A DNA stretch of 58,673 nucleotides from Rhodobacteraceae bacterium (ex Bugula neritina AB1). GTDB taxonomy: Bacteria > Pseudomonadota > Alphaproteobacteria > Rhodobacterales > Rhodobacteraceae. This document shows, in pieces, positions 9,079 through 18,600 of the stretch (its first letter is position 1; each line of letters opens with the position of its first letter). Location of the stretch: assembly GCA_001730095.1 (NCBI GenBank), contig MDLF01000001.1, positions 9,904 through 68,576 of the forward strand, in the 5' to 3' direction. The notes under the pieces were generated by a model, which did not search any database, was not told the DNA's origin, and was given only the letters and a program-made list of their open reading frames with translations. A program made the translations under genes and the position numbers.

Positions 9079-9116
9079 ACGGTGCTCTGGAGATCTCCAG
9101 GGCACCGTTTTTGTTT
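9079..9116 (+). terminator. Intrinsic terminator after soxBDAG
   Basis: A 13-bp stem beginning ACGGTGCTCTGGAG and closing CTCCAGGGCACCGT, with one G-T pair and a tight GATC loop, is followed by TTTTTGTTT. It lies 45 bases after the soxG stop. Confidence 0.9.
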
Positions 9117-9220
9117 GCGCAAAGGACTGGAGAACAGGCTTTACAGATTATGTAGGCGTTTGATTCTAAACCCGTTCCCTGCTGTCGGGGCGGTTGTCTG
9201 AACTGTTTCGGGAGCAGCTG

Positions 9221-9658
9221 ATGAATCTGCAGAGATGCGGAATTGCGGCATTGTTTTTTACGATAGCCAGTGGCGTTTCCCAAGCAGGGCCGAGCATGAC
9301 CTGCGATCTGAAGCCGCTGTCTGGGCAGGCTTGGGTCCCCAGCCGGATTGACGTTCATTTTTCACCAGATTTTGGATCGGCGACAGTGACGGATGTTGCC
9401 TTTTCGGTGTCGGTTCCTGCTCTGGTGGTTCAGAAAAGCGAAAACTCATTTGTTCTGACATGGAAGCTGCCGGAATTGGCCGTGATGCCGAACGGCTGGC
9501 GGCAGGAGCCGGAATACAGAGCGGTACTGAATAAAGCCAATCAAAAGATGAGCATCCAGGCCTCCGCCCGCGGAGGACGTGCCAAACCAGTTCGCGGCGC
9601 AGGACGCTGCCAGCAGGAGGGCAGTCTGCCGATGGTGGCAGATGGCTTGCCCGGCTGA
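9221..9658 (+). CDS. Secreted protein, unrecognised, 145 residues
   Basis: The ATG at 9221 has GGGAG upstream and gives a clear signal peptide, MNLQRCGIAALFFTIASG, with a likely cleavage after SQA near residue 22. The mature part has one early cysteine (MTCDLKPLSG) and one late cysteine (GRCQQEG), which could form a disulfide, and an alternating beta-strand pattern in between. I recognise no family. It is flanked by terminators or gaps on both sides and is probably a single-gene unit. Confidence 0.6.
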   Translation: MNLQRCGIAALFFTIASGVSQAGPSMTCDLKPLSGQAWVPSRIDVHFSPDFGSATVTDVAFSVSVPALVVQKSENSFVLTWKLPELAVMPNGWRQEPEYRAVLNKANQKMSIQASARGGRAKPVRGAGRCQQEGSLPMVADGLPG

Positions 9659-9801
9659 ACACGGCAGCTTGTCCTCATTTTGCTCCGCTTGGCGCCTTGG
9701 GAGCTGGACCTGCCGCTGCTGCGCTGCTGTCCTATAGAGGAAGCTGCGGAAAGCTGTAGAAAACTGCACATAGTCCCTGCATGGAATTCATGCCTAAGGA
9801 C

Positions 9802-9830
9802 TTGACCTGATAGCGCCCGCACAGCATGTA
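9802..9830 (+). promoter_or_regulatory. Possible sigma-70 promoter of sodB
   Basis: TTGACC and CATGTA are separated by 17 bases, about 40 bases upstream of the sodB ATG. The -35 fits well and the -10 poorly, so this is a weak prediction. Confidence 0.3.
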
Positions 9831-9869
9831 TCTGCGCAGGAATGCAAACTTATTTCACAGGGGGCCCAA

Positions 9870-10469
9870 ATGGCTTTTGAACTTCCCGATCTTCCGTACG
9901 CACATGACGCTCTGGCTGCCAAGGGCATGTCGGCGGAAACCCTGGAATACCACCATGACCTGCACCACAAGGCCTATGTCGACAACGGCAACAAGCTGAT
10001 TGCCGGCACCGAGTGGGACGGCAAGTCGATGGAAGAGATCATCAAGGGCACCTATGACGCGAACACGGTTGCCCAGAACGGTATCTTCAACAACATTTCT
10101 CAGCTGTGGAACCACAACCAGTTCTGGGAAATGATGGGCCCGGGCGAAAGCAAAATGCCGGGTGATCTGGAGAAGGCGCTGGTGGACTCCTTTGGCTCAG
10201 TGGATGAGTTCAAGTCGCAGTTCTCCGCCGCAGGCGCTGGCCAGTTCGGCTCCGGCTGGGCGTGGCTGGTCAAGAATGCAGACGGTTCGCTGGCTGTGAC
10301 CAAGACCGAAAACGGCGTCAACCCGCTGTGCTTCAATCAGACTGCGCTGTTGGGTTGCGACGTGTGGGAGCACTCCTACTACATCGACTTCCGAAACAAG
10401 CGTCCCGCCTACCTGACCAACTTCCTGGACAATCTGGTGAACTGGGAAAACGTCGCCTCGCGGATGTAA
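9870..10469 (+). CDS. sodB: Iron superoxide dismutase
   Basis: A 199-residue cytoplasmic superoxide dismutase converting superoxide to O2 and H2O2. Predicted metal ligands are H28 (EYHHDLHH), H82 (LWNHNQFW), D164 and H168 (GCDVWEHSYY). Q78, in NNISQLWNH, occupies the position where iron enzymes carry the active-site glutamine and manganese enzymes a glycine, which favours iron. A GGGGG stretch lies just upstream of the ATG. It ends 27 bases before a hairpin terminator and appears monocistronic. Confidence 0.95.
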   Translation: MAFELPDLPYAHDALAAKGMSAETLEYHHDLHHKAYVDNGNKLIAGTEWDGKSMEEIIKGTYDANTVAQNGIFNNISQLWNHNQFWEMMGPGESKMPGDLEKALVDSFGSVDEFKSQFSAAGAGQFGSGWAWLVKNADGSLAVTKTENGVNPLCFNQTALLGCDVWEHSYYIDFRNKRPAYLTNFLDNLVNWENVASRM

Positions 10470-10495
10470 GCCCGCAACAGCATGGAGTTTCTGCA

Positions 10496-10525
10496 ACGCC
10501 CGGTCGGCTGACCGGGCGTTTCTTG
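10496..10525 (+). terminator. Intrinsic terminator after sodB
   Basis: The stem ACGCCCGGTC pairs with GACCGGGCGT across a GGCT loop and is followed by TTCTTGTTT, 27 bases after the sodB stop. Confidence 0.85.
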
Positions 10526-10721
10526 TTTGCATCGGTAACTGTCGCCTATGGCGCCCGCAGAATGTGGCCGGTCATAGCTGCCGTGCCGCAGTCTCTGGAC
10601 CCGGCATTGCCATTCCTTGTCGCGGTTCTGGTTTTTGCGGCGTCATTCACCGCCGCCATTGTGCCGATCCAGGGTGCCGATCCAGCGCGCGGCTACCGGT
10701 GGTTTCCTGTGCGGCGCTGCG

Positions 10722-11273
10722 TCAGCAGTCGGTGTCGCGCAGGGCCGCGATCGCGGCGGCCGGCGTCTCGACCCAGATCAAGCAGTCTGCAGTGTCCTGT
10801 CCGGCAAACCCCTGGGCCACAACCTGATCCAGGAGAACGCGCAGCGTGTCCCAATAGCCTTCGGTGTTCAGAATCACGATGGGTTTGGCATGCAGGCCAA
10901 GCTGGCGCCAGGTGAGAGTTTCGAACAGCTCATCCAGAGAGCCTGCGCCGCCTGGCAGGACCACAACCGCATCGGCGTTCCACAGCATGACTTTTTTGCG
11001 CTCATGCATGGTTTCGGTGACCACATAGGTGGTGAGGTCTGATTTCCCAACTTCGCATTGTTCCAGATGGCCGGGGATCACGCCAAAGGTTTCGCCGCCA
11101 GCCGCCTGCGCGGCGCGGGCGACCTCGCCCATCAGGCCGACATCGCCGGCGCCATAGACCAGCCGCATCCCGTTTTCCGCCAGCGCGGCGCCGAACGCGC
11201 GGGCTGCTTTTGCATAGGCGGGCAGGGCGCCAGCGCGGGCACCGCAGTAGACGCAGACGGATTTAATGCACAT
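10722..11273 (-). CDS. LOG-family protein (cytokinin riboside 5'-monophosphate phosphoribohydrolase-like)
   Basis: A 183-residue TIGR00730/LOG-family protein starting MCIKSVCVYCGARAG. It carries the Rossmann-like nucleotide site GAGDVGLMGEVARAA and the family motif PGGAGSLDELFE (usually PGGxGTxxE; here serine replaces threonine). LOG proteins hydrolyse nucleoside 5'-monophosphates to free base and ribose 5-phosphate; in bacteria the true substrate is often unclear. It reads against sodB, and AAAGG lies 8 bases before the ATG. The 195 bases between the sodB terminator and this gene hold nothing I can identify. Confidence 0.9.
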   Translation of the reverse strand: MCIKSVCVYCGARAGALPAYAKAARAFGAALAENGMRLVYGAGDVGLMGEVARAAQAAGGETFGVIPGHLEQCEVGKSDLTTYVVTETMHERKKVMLWNADAVVVLPGGAGSLDELFETLTWRQLGLHAKPIVILNTEGYWDTLRVLLDQVVAQGFAGQDTADCLIWVETPAAAIAALRDTDC

Positions 11274-11319
11274 CGGCCAGCCTTTCTGTGGAATATCAAG
11301 GTGAAAACCAATTGGTGTT

Positions 11320-11348
11320 TTGACCCCTGATAGCGGGGTTGTTAGATT
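11320..11348 (+). promoter_or_regulatory. Sigma-70-type promoter of the LysM gene
   Basis: TTGACC and TAGATT are spaced by exactly 17 bases, 50 bases upstream of the LysM-protein ATG and inside the divergent gap with the LOG gene. Confidence 0.5.
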
Positions 11349-11397
11349 CCCTCAACTAAGCGGAAGGACACATTCCGCATTTGCCGAAGGGAAAGAC

Positions 11398-13143
11398 ATG
11401 GCGGAAGCATCTGGAAGCGGGGGTCTGGGGGCCCTCACATTTGGCGGAATAACCGGCGCGATTGTGGTCGTGGGCGGGGTCGTCCTCTACCAGCTTGGGG
11501 TGTTTGGCACTGCCGGGCCCGAAGGCACTGCTGTTTCCGAGGGGGCAGCGGGGCAGTCGGCGAACGGCAATACCGAATTTTCCGGCGATGGCGAGGAATC
11601 CGGTCAGCCGCTGAAAAACCGGGCAGCGGAGCAAGCCGCTCGCAATCAGGTTGCAGCTGTGGAACCGGCAGAAGCCACTCAGGACCCCGTGACCGGCACG
11701 TCAGAGGAAGCGGGCGAGGCAGAGCCAAAGGCTTTGGAACAGGCGGAAGCTTCATCCGAGGAAGCTGAGCCGGAGGCCGCTGTTGTGGACAGCACTGTGG
11801 CTGAGAATGGATCAGGCAGTGCCGGAGACAATGCCGTCGAAGAGGGAGCCGCAGAGGAAAGTGCCGCCGAAGAAGGGACCGCCGAAGTGGAGGCTGCCGG
11901 AGACAGTTCTGGGGATCAAAGCCGCGAACCGGCGGGCTTGACCGAAACCGCAGACACCGGGGAGGCAGCGCAGGGCGAAGCGGAACCGGCTCCCACAGAA
12001 GAAATCTTTGTGTTGCAGGCACCCGAACTCGATCTGGTGCGCGTGGACAATGAAGGCGCTGCGGTGATTGCCGGGCGGGCGCAGGAGGGCGTACAGGTTT
12101 CAGTGCTTCTTGACGGTGAGGTGTTAGAACAGCTGCAGGTTCCGTCAGGCGGTGAATTTGTTTCGCTGACGTCCATTGCGCCCAGTTCGCAACCTCAAGT
12201 CGTGTCGCTGCTGGCAGAACATGACGGTTCTCAGACCGCTTCTGGTGCGTCGTTCATTCTGGCTCCGGTCAGCCCGGCGTCGGTGGTTTCAGAAACAACA
12301 ACAGAGGAGCCGCTGCATGAACAGTTTGCAGCACTGGCAGAAGAACCCTCTGCTGAAACGCCGGTTGTGGAAGCCCCTGTAACGCAGGACACCAGCGGAG
12401 CCGCGTCAGATCCTGTTTCCGAAGCGGCCTCTGTGCCGACGGAAACCGCGCAGGAAGTGCCGGGCGAGGTGGTTGCGACGGCAACTGCCGCAGAGGGGCA
12501 GAGTGCGGAAAAGACCGCCGCAGAGGCGTCGGCTGTGGCTGTATCGCAGCCAGCAGCAGAGCCGGAGGAACCGCAGCCCCAAGGGCAGGCCGTGGCTGTT
12601 CTGCGCGCGGATGAGACCGGGATTGAAGTTGTGCAGCCCGCAGTGTCCGCCGATCCGGACTTGAACATGGAAGTGGCGCTTGATGCGATCAGTTACAACG
12701 ACACCGGCGGGGTTGAGCTTGCGGGCCGCGCGCGTCCTCAGTCGCAGGTGCGTGTCTATGTGGACAACCTGCCGGTGGCAGAGCTGGATGCTGCGCAGGA
12801 CGGACGCTGGAGCGGACGGCTGGAGGATGTGGCTCCGGGGGTTTACACTCTACGGCTGGATGAGATTGAAACTGCGTCCGGCAAGGTGCTGAGCCGCTTG
12901 GAAACCCCGTTTAAGCGGGAAACGCCGGATGTGCTGGCACAGCCAGAACGCGAGGCGGACCCGGATCAGCCGGCGCCGTTGATCAGGGCAATCACCGTGC
13001 AGAAAGGCGATACCCTCTGGGCGATTTCCCAAGAGAGATACGGCAGCGGATTTCTGTATGTCAGGCTTTTTGAAGCCAACAAGGGCGACATCCGCAATCC
13101 GGATCTGATTTACCCAGGACAGGTTTTTACAATTCCGGAGTGA
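11398..13143 (+). CDS. Membrane-anchored LysM protein with acidic low-complexity linkers
   Basis: A 581-residue protein. The ATG at 11398 has GAAGGGAAAG upstream and gives an N-terminal membrane helix (GITGAIVVVGGVVLYQLGVF, about residues 15-35), so the bulk should be periplasmic. Residues about 45-195 and 295-405 are Ala/Glu/Thr-rich and very acidic. Two Ig-like beta-sandwich modules lie at about 205-285 and 420-510 (VIAGRAQEGVQVSVLLDGE; VELAGRARPQSQVRVYVDN). The C-terminus is a LysM domain (VQKGDTLWAISQERYG ... LIYPGQVFTIPE) that should bind peptidoglycan. This layout is frequent in roseobacters; function is unproven. A terminator follows. Confidence 0.85.
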   Translation: MAEASGSGGLGALTFGGITGAIVVVGGVVLYQLGVFGTAGPEGTAVSEGAAGQSANGNTEFSGDGEESGQPLKNRAAEQAARNQVAAVEPAEATQDPVTGTSEEAGEAEPKALEQAEASSEEAEPEAAVVDSTVAENGSGSAGDNAVEEGAAEESAAEEGTAEVEAAGDSSGDQSREPAGLTETADTGEAAQGEAEPAPTEEIFVLQAPELDLVRVDNEGAAVIAGRAQEGVQVSVLLDGEVLEQLQVPSGGEFVSLTSIAPSSQPQVVSLLAEHDGSQTASGASFILAPVSPASVVSETTTEEPLHEQFAALAEEPSAETPVVEAPVTQDTSGAASDPVSEAASVPTETAQEVPGEVVATATAAEGQSAEKTAAEASAVAVSQPAAEPEEPQPQGQAVAVLRADETGIEVVQPAVSADPDLNMEVALDAISYNDTGGVELAGRARPQSQVRVYVDNLPVAELDAAQDGRWSGRLEDVAPGVYTLRLDEIETASGKVLSRLETPFKRETPDVLAQPEREADPDQPAPLIRAITVQKGDTLWAISQERYGSGFLYVRLFEANKGDIRNPDLIYPGQVFTIPE

Positions 13144-13166
13144 CCTCGCACCGGCATAATTCCAGG

Positions 13167-13194
13167 AAAACGCGCCCCTGTGGCGCGTTTTTTG
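13167..13194 (+). terminator. Intrinsic terminator after the LysM gene
   Basis: AAACGCGCC and GGCGCGTTT form a 9-bp stem around a CCTGT loop, followed by further Ts, 24 bases after the stop codon. Confidence 0.9.
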
Positions 13195-13256
13195 TTCCTG
13201 CCCCTCGCAAATCCGTGAACAGGTGGATATCTGAAAGTGTCTAGCCAGGAATAGCC

Positions 13257-15086
13257 ATGACCCAAAATGATCAGACCGCTGTGCCGGCGCAAGAAGACAT
13301 TGCCCAGGATGAACGCCGATCCGGGCTGCGCACGCTGCGCAAGGTGGGACCGTATCTTTGGCCTGAAGGCAATTCCTCGGTGAAGGTCCGTGTGATGCTG
13401 GCGCTGGCAGTGCTGGTGATTGCCAAGCTGATCGCGGTCTATACGCCGATGCTGTACAAGGGCGCGGTGGACAGCCTGGCAGGCGAAGGTGTGCCGCCCT
13501 TGGCGCTGGGAGCCGTTGGCCTGACGGTTGCCTATGGCATGGCCCGAATCCTGACCACCGGTTTCCAGCAACTGCGGGATGCGGTTTTTGCCCCGGTGGG
13601 CCAACGGGCACTGCGCCGGCTGGCGCTGGAGACTTTTACCCATATCCACCGGCTGTCGATGCGCTATCACATCACCCGCAAGACCGGCGGGCTGAGCCGG
13701 ATCATCGAGCGCGGGGTGAAAGGCGTCGAATTCCTGCTGCGGTTCATGCTGTTCTCGATCGGGCCGCTGATCCTGGAACTGACACTGGTGGCCATTATTC
13801 TGACGGTGCTGTTTGATGCCTGGTATCTGGCGGCTGTGGCCGGGACCATCACGCTTTATGTGTGGTTCACTTTTGCGGTGACCGAATGGCGGGTGAAGCT
13901 GCGCCGCGAGATGAACAAACAGGATACCGACGCCAATCAAAAGGCGATCGACAGCCTGCTGAACTTTGAAACCGTCAAGTATTTCGTCGCCGAAGAGCGC
14001 GAGGCGGCACGCTATGACGGGGCCATGCGGGGCTACGCGCAGGCGGCGCTGAAAACCGCCTATTCTCTGGCGGCGCTGAACTTTGGCCAGAGTGTGATTA
14101 TCACTGCAGGCCTCATCGGTGTCATGGTGATGGCTGCGATGGGGGTGGAACGGGGCGCGCTGACGGTTGGCGATTTTGTCATGGTCAACGCCTATATGAT
14201 CCAGATCACCGTGCCGCTGAACTTCCTGGGGACTGTTTACCGCGAAATCCGTCAGAGCCTGGTCGACATGGGGGAAATGTTCGATCTGCTGGAGCAGCCT
14301 GCGGATGTGAGCGACCGTCCAGACGCAGCGGAGCTGCAGGTGACCGGCGGGCGCATCACGCTGGAGAACGTCCGGTTTTCCTACGATGCGGGCCGGGAAA
14401 TCCTGAAGGGCATCTCGCTGGAGGCTGAACCGGGGCAGACGGTGGCGATTGTCGGGTCCACCGGATCGGGAAAATCGACCATCGGGCGGCTGCTGTTTCG
14501 GTTTTATGACGTCTCCGGTGGTGCGCTGAAAATCGACGGGCAGGATGTGCGGGAGGTGAGCCAGCGCAGCCTGCATCAGGCCATCGGCGTGGTGCCGCAG
14601 GACACGGTGCTGTTCAATGACACGATCCGATACAACATCGCTTATGGCCGTGACGGCGCCACCCAGCAAGACGTCGAGCAGGCGGCGCGGGATGCCCAGA
14701 TCCATGATTTCATCATGGCGCTGCCGGGGGGCTATGACACCCAGGTGGGCGAGCGCGGATTGAAGCTGTCGGGCGGCGAGAAGCAGCGGGTGGGGATTGC
14801 CCGGACGCTGCTGAAAAACCCGCCGGTGCTGCTGCTGGACGAGGCAACATCAGCGCTGGACACCGATACCGAACAGGAGATCAAGGAGGCCCTGGCGCGG
14901 GCCGGGCAGGGGCGCACGGTGATCACCATTGCACATCGGCTGTCGACCATTGCCGAGGCGGACCGGATTGTGGTTCTGGAACAGGGCGAGATAGCCGAAA
15001 CCGGAACCCATGAGGATCTTCTGGCCAGCCAGGGCCGCTATGCCCGGCTGTGGCAGCGCCAGCAGGCGGATCAGGACGCCGCCTGA
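13257..15086 (+). CDS. Atm1/HMT1-type ABC exporter (fused permease and ATPase)
   Basis: A 609-residue half-transporter. Residues about 40-330 hold six membrane helices with the Atm1-group phrases GGLSRIIERGVKGVEFLLRF and KQDTDANQKAIDSLLNFETV. The nucleotide-binding domain has Walker A GSTGSGKST (about 400-408), signature LSGGEKQRVGIAR (about 504), Walker B VLLLDEATSALD (about 525) and the switch histidine in IAHRLST. Relatives such as the Novosphingobium Atm1 export glutathione derivatives and metal-glutathione complexes, and mitochondrial Atm1 supports cytosolic Fe-S assembly. AGGAAT precedes the ATG. It appears to be a single-gene unit between terminators. Confidence 0.93.
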   Translation: MTQNDQTAVPAQEDIAQDERRSGLRTLRKVGPYLWPEGNSSVKVRVMLALAVLVIAKLIAVYTPMLYKGAVDSLAGEGVPPLALGAVGLTVAYGMARILTTGFQQLRDAVFAPVGQRALRRLALETFTHIHRLSMRYHITRKTGGLSRIIERGVKGVEFLLRFMLFSIGPLILELTLVAIILTVLFDAWYLAAVAGTITLYVWFTFAVTEWRVKLRREMNKQDTDANQKAIDSLLNFETVKYFVAEEREAARYDGAMRGYAQAALKTAYSLAALNFGQSVIITAGLIGVMVMAAMGVERGALTVGDFVMVNAYMIQITVPLNFLGTVYREIRQSLVDMGEMFDLLEQPADVSDRPDAAELQVTGGRITLENVRFSYDAGREILKGISLEAEPGQTVAIVGSTGSGKSTIGRLLFRFYDVSGGALKIDGQDVREVSQRSLHQAIGVVPQDTVLFNDTIRYNIAYGRDGATQQDVEQAARDAQIHDFIMALPGGYDTQVGERGLKLSGGEKQRVGIARTLLKNPPVLLLDEATSALDTDTEQEIKEALARAGQGRTVITIAHRLSTIAEADRIVVLEQGEIAETGTHEDLLASQGRYARLWQRQQADQDAA

Positions 15087-15223
15087 CTGTTTCTGGCGGG
15101 CTGCTAAAGTGGGAAACCATCACCGGCTTTCCCATTACCTTACCCGGTGCCGGTCTTAAAGTGGCGCCATGACAGGAAATCCGCAGCATCCACGCTGGCT
15201 GATCCGTGCAAAAGGAATACTGG

Positions 15224-15553
15224 ATGAAGACCCTTCTGACTGCCGCTGCCTCTGCAGCTGTGCTTCTTGCGTCTCAGGCGCCGGCCTTTGCCGAGGACCT
15301 CGAATTCCTGCTGGTCAATGACAGCAGTGCCGATCTGGTTGAATTCAATGTATCGCCTGCGTCTTCCGACAGATGGGAAGACAATCTGATTGACGGCGGC
15401 TATCTGGCGCCCGGCTATGAGATCGGCGTGCTGATTGCAGACGGTGCAACGACCTGCGTGTATGACATCCGCGGCAGCTTTGCAGACGGGTCAGAGGCAG
15501 AGGACTTTGGCCTCGATCTGTGTGATCTGGGTGAATACGTCTTTACCGACTGA
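15224..15553 (+). CDS. Small secreted protein, 109 residues
   Basis: The ATG at 15224 gives a classical signal peptide (MKTLLTAAASAAVLLASQAP, cleavage probably after AFA at residue 23). The mature part starts EDLEFLLVNDSSADLVEF and has two cysteines (ATTCVYD, LDLCDLG) and a strongly acidic composition. Similar short periplasmic proteins are common in roseobacters, but I know no function. It converges with the RND pump gene, and both share the terminator at 15587. Confidence 0.7.
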   Translation: MKTLLTAAASAAVLLASQAPAFAEDLEFLLVNDSSADLVEFNVSPASSDRWEDNLIDGGYLAPGYEIGVLIADGATTCVYDIRGSFADGSEAEDFGLDLCDLGEYVFTD

Positions 15554-15586
15554 AGCTGCCCCAGCAGGAATTGCCAATCCTAATAG

Positions 15587-15614
15587 AAAAGCCCCGCCTG
15601 AGCGGGGCTTTTTG
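15587..15614. terminator. Bidirectional intrinsic terminator
   Basis: AAAAGCCCCGC and GCGGGGCTTTT pair around CTGA; T-runs follow on both strands. It serves the rightward secreted-protein gene (stop at 15553) and the leftward RND permease gene (stop at 15619). Confidence 0.92.
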
Positions 15615-15618
15615 TTGT

Positions 15619-18600
15619 CTATTCGGCAGCCTGCAAGCGGTTGCTTGGGGCAGGTGGCTGCGGATTGTCGTCTTCTTCTTCGGCCTGGGCTTTGTCCGCC
15701 TTAGGCGGTGAGTCCTCGACCCATTGGATTTCCGTAGTCGGCAGTTGGCGCGCCTTTTTGAACAGCTTGGTGTCCCGTGCAATGCGGCTGGAGCGGCCGC
15801 GGGTGATCCGCGCCAGCAGCCGGCCCAAGGCAAGCATATAGGTAGAAAACCACACCCGGATTGCCAGCAGCGAGGGCGTGACGACAAGGGTCAGCACAGT
15901 GGCAACACCAAGGCCAAAGACCACAGCGGTGGCCAGCTGCTTCCACCACAGCGCCGTAGGGCTGTCGATTGAGTAGCCGCCGTTGATGAAGTCGAGGCTG
16001 AGGCCGAACATCATCGGGGTGAGGCCGGCCATCGTGGTGATCGTGGTCAGCAGCACCGGGCGGATGCGGGCCTCGGCGGTGCGGATGATCGCCTCGATCC
16101 GGGGCATGTGCTTGGAGTATTCCTGATAGGTATCAATCAGAACAATGTTGTTGTTCACAACGATACCTGCCAGCGCGACAATGCCGGTGCCGGTCATGAT
16201 GATCGAGAAGGATTGATCCATGACCAGCATGCCGATCAGCACCCCGGTGGTGGACAGAACCACGGCCAGAAGCACAAGAACCGAATTGTAGAAGCTGTTG
16301 AACTGGGCCAGCAGGATCACGAACATCAGCCCCAATGCACCGGCAAAAGCGTTCATCAGGAAGGCGCCGGATTCGGCCTGTTCTTCCTGATCACCGGTCC
16401 ATTCCCAAGATATGCCTGCAGGCAGCGGGTTGGTTTCCAGCCATTCAGTCAGATACAAAATGCGTTCGTTGGGATTGACCGGAGAAGTCTTGGCGCCATT
16501 GTCCAATGCAGTTTGCAGGTCTTCAGCAGACACACCGTCGGACAGCTGGACCACCTCCATCTGGGCACCGGCAGCTGTCGTGACAACGGCCCCCTGAGGC
16601 GCAGCACCTGCTGCCACTTCTTTGATCAGGGCCAGGTCGCTGAGCTCTCCGGTCTCCGGGTCTTCAGTCTGCGCTTTGCTCAGCCCTGGAACCACATCAG
16701 CCTTCACATCATAGAACCGCTCCTGATCGACCCGGTTGATCATGGCGAGTTTCGGAACAGGTGTGCGGGTGATGAAGTTTGACAGCGGAACTAGGCCTTC
16801 GCCAGTGCGGACTTTGAGGGTGTCCAAAGTGGACAGTACCCTGTCTTCTTCGGGCAGACGGACGCGGATATCGATTTCCTCGTCGCTGGCCTCTGGGCGC
16901 ATGTCCCCCAACAGGACGCCGCGGGTGACCAGCTGCACCATCGCGCCCACAGTCGCCACATCAGCGCCATAGCGTCCGGCCTTGGCCACATCCACGTCAA
17001 TTTGCCAGTCGATGCCGGGCAGGGGCAGGCTGTCTTCGATCAGCGTCAGACCGGGGGTGGCGTCGAACTGGGCACGGGCGGTTTCGGCTGCGGCAGTCAA
17101 ATCCGCCCAATTGTCGCCGCGCACACGCAGATGCACAGGCTTGCCTTGCCCCGGGCCTTGCTCCAGCGGTTTGACCTCGACCTCATACCCCGGAAGCTTG
17201 GACAATTCCGCATTGAGTTCGTCCAGCACCGTGTTGCCGTCGAATTCTGTCGCAGTGACTTCGCGGGTCAGCAGGCCGTAGAACCAGGTTTCGGTCTGCG
17301 TCGGCCGGTTCTCCCAGGGGATGATTTCAAACTGGATCTGACCGATCGAGTCGCTGGGGCCGTCGCCGCCGCCGGGGCCGCCGGTGTTCAGCCCGCCTTC
17401 GCCGGCAAAGGAAAAGACGTTCACCACCGCCGGATGCGCCATGATGATGTCTTCGGCCTGGCGCACCATCTGGTCTTTTTCATGCAGCGAAATATTGCCG
17501 CGAGCGCGCACATGGGCCGTGGCCTGTTCCGGCTCTGTATCCACAAAGAATTCAACGCCGTTGTTGTTCTCTCCGAAGTAGCCGAACACGGAGCTGATGG
17601 AGAATGCCACTGCAACAATGGTCACAACAGGCATCACCGGATTTCCAGTGATGAACTTGATAAAGTGACCAAATGCAGAATGCCGATACCCGGGAGCCAC
17701 TTCTTTTTCGGCACGCTGGATCTTGGCAGCGCCCAGGGTGATCGAGGCCGCAAAACCCGACGCAATAAACAGAGTTGCCCCGATCAGAAGCGCGCCAAAG
17801 CCTTCTGAGCCTGCGGGCAGGATATATTCGGGGTTCAGCATCTGCATGGCGCCGACAAACATGCCGAACATCGGTACGGGCACGATCAGGGCGCGCAGCC
17901 ACCAGGGCAGGATCATCCGCAGCACTTGCGAAGCGCCTTCAAACACCCGGCTCAACCTGCCGGAAACGCCGCCGACAACCGGCAGATAGACCAGTGCCAC
18001 CAGCAGCGAGGCCGACAGAACAAAGATCATGGTGACAGGCAGCATGCCCATGAATTCACCCGGTACACCGGGCCAGAACAGCATCGGCAAAAAGGCGCAA
18101 AGCGTGGTCGCCGTGGAGGAGACCACAGGCCAGAACATCCGCTGCGCCGCCTCGACATAGGCGTGCATCGGGCCGGTGCCTTCCTTGATCCGCTTGTCCG
18201 CGTATTCAACCACCACGATGGCGCCGTCCACCAGCATGCCCACGGCCAGGATCAGGCCGAACATCACCATGTTGGAAATGGTGACACCCATCACCGCGAG
18301 GAATGCAAAGCACAGCAGGAAGGATGTCGGGATGGCAAAGCCGACCAGCATTGCGGCCCGGCTGCCAAGCGCCGACAGGATGACGATCATCACCAGTGCG
18401 ACGGCAGTCAGCACCGAGCCTTCCAGCTGGCGCACCATCGAGCCGACAACGCGGCTTTGGTCATTGGAGGTGCCGACAGTGACCGCTGCCTGCAGCTCTT
18501 CTGGCCAATTTTCCTGCGCGTCGGCAAGGGTGGCCTTCACCTGATCAACAGTGTCGATCAGGTTGAACCCCTTGCGCTTGACTACTTGCAGTGCCAGCGT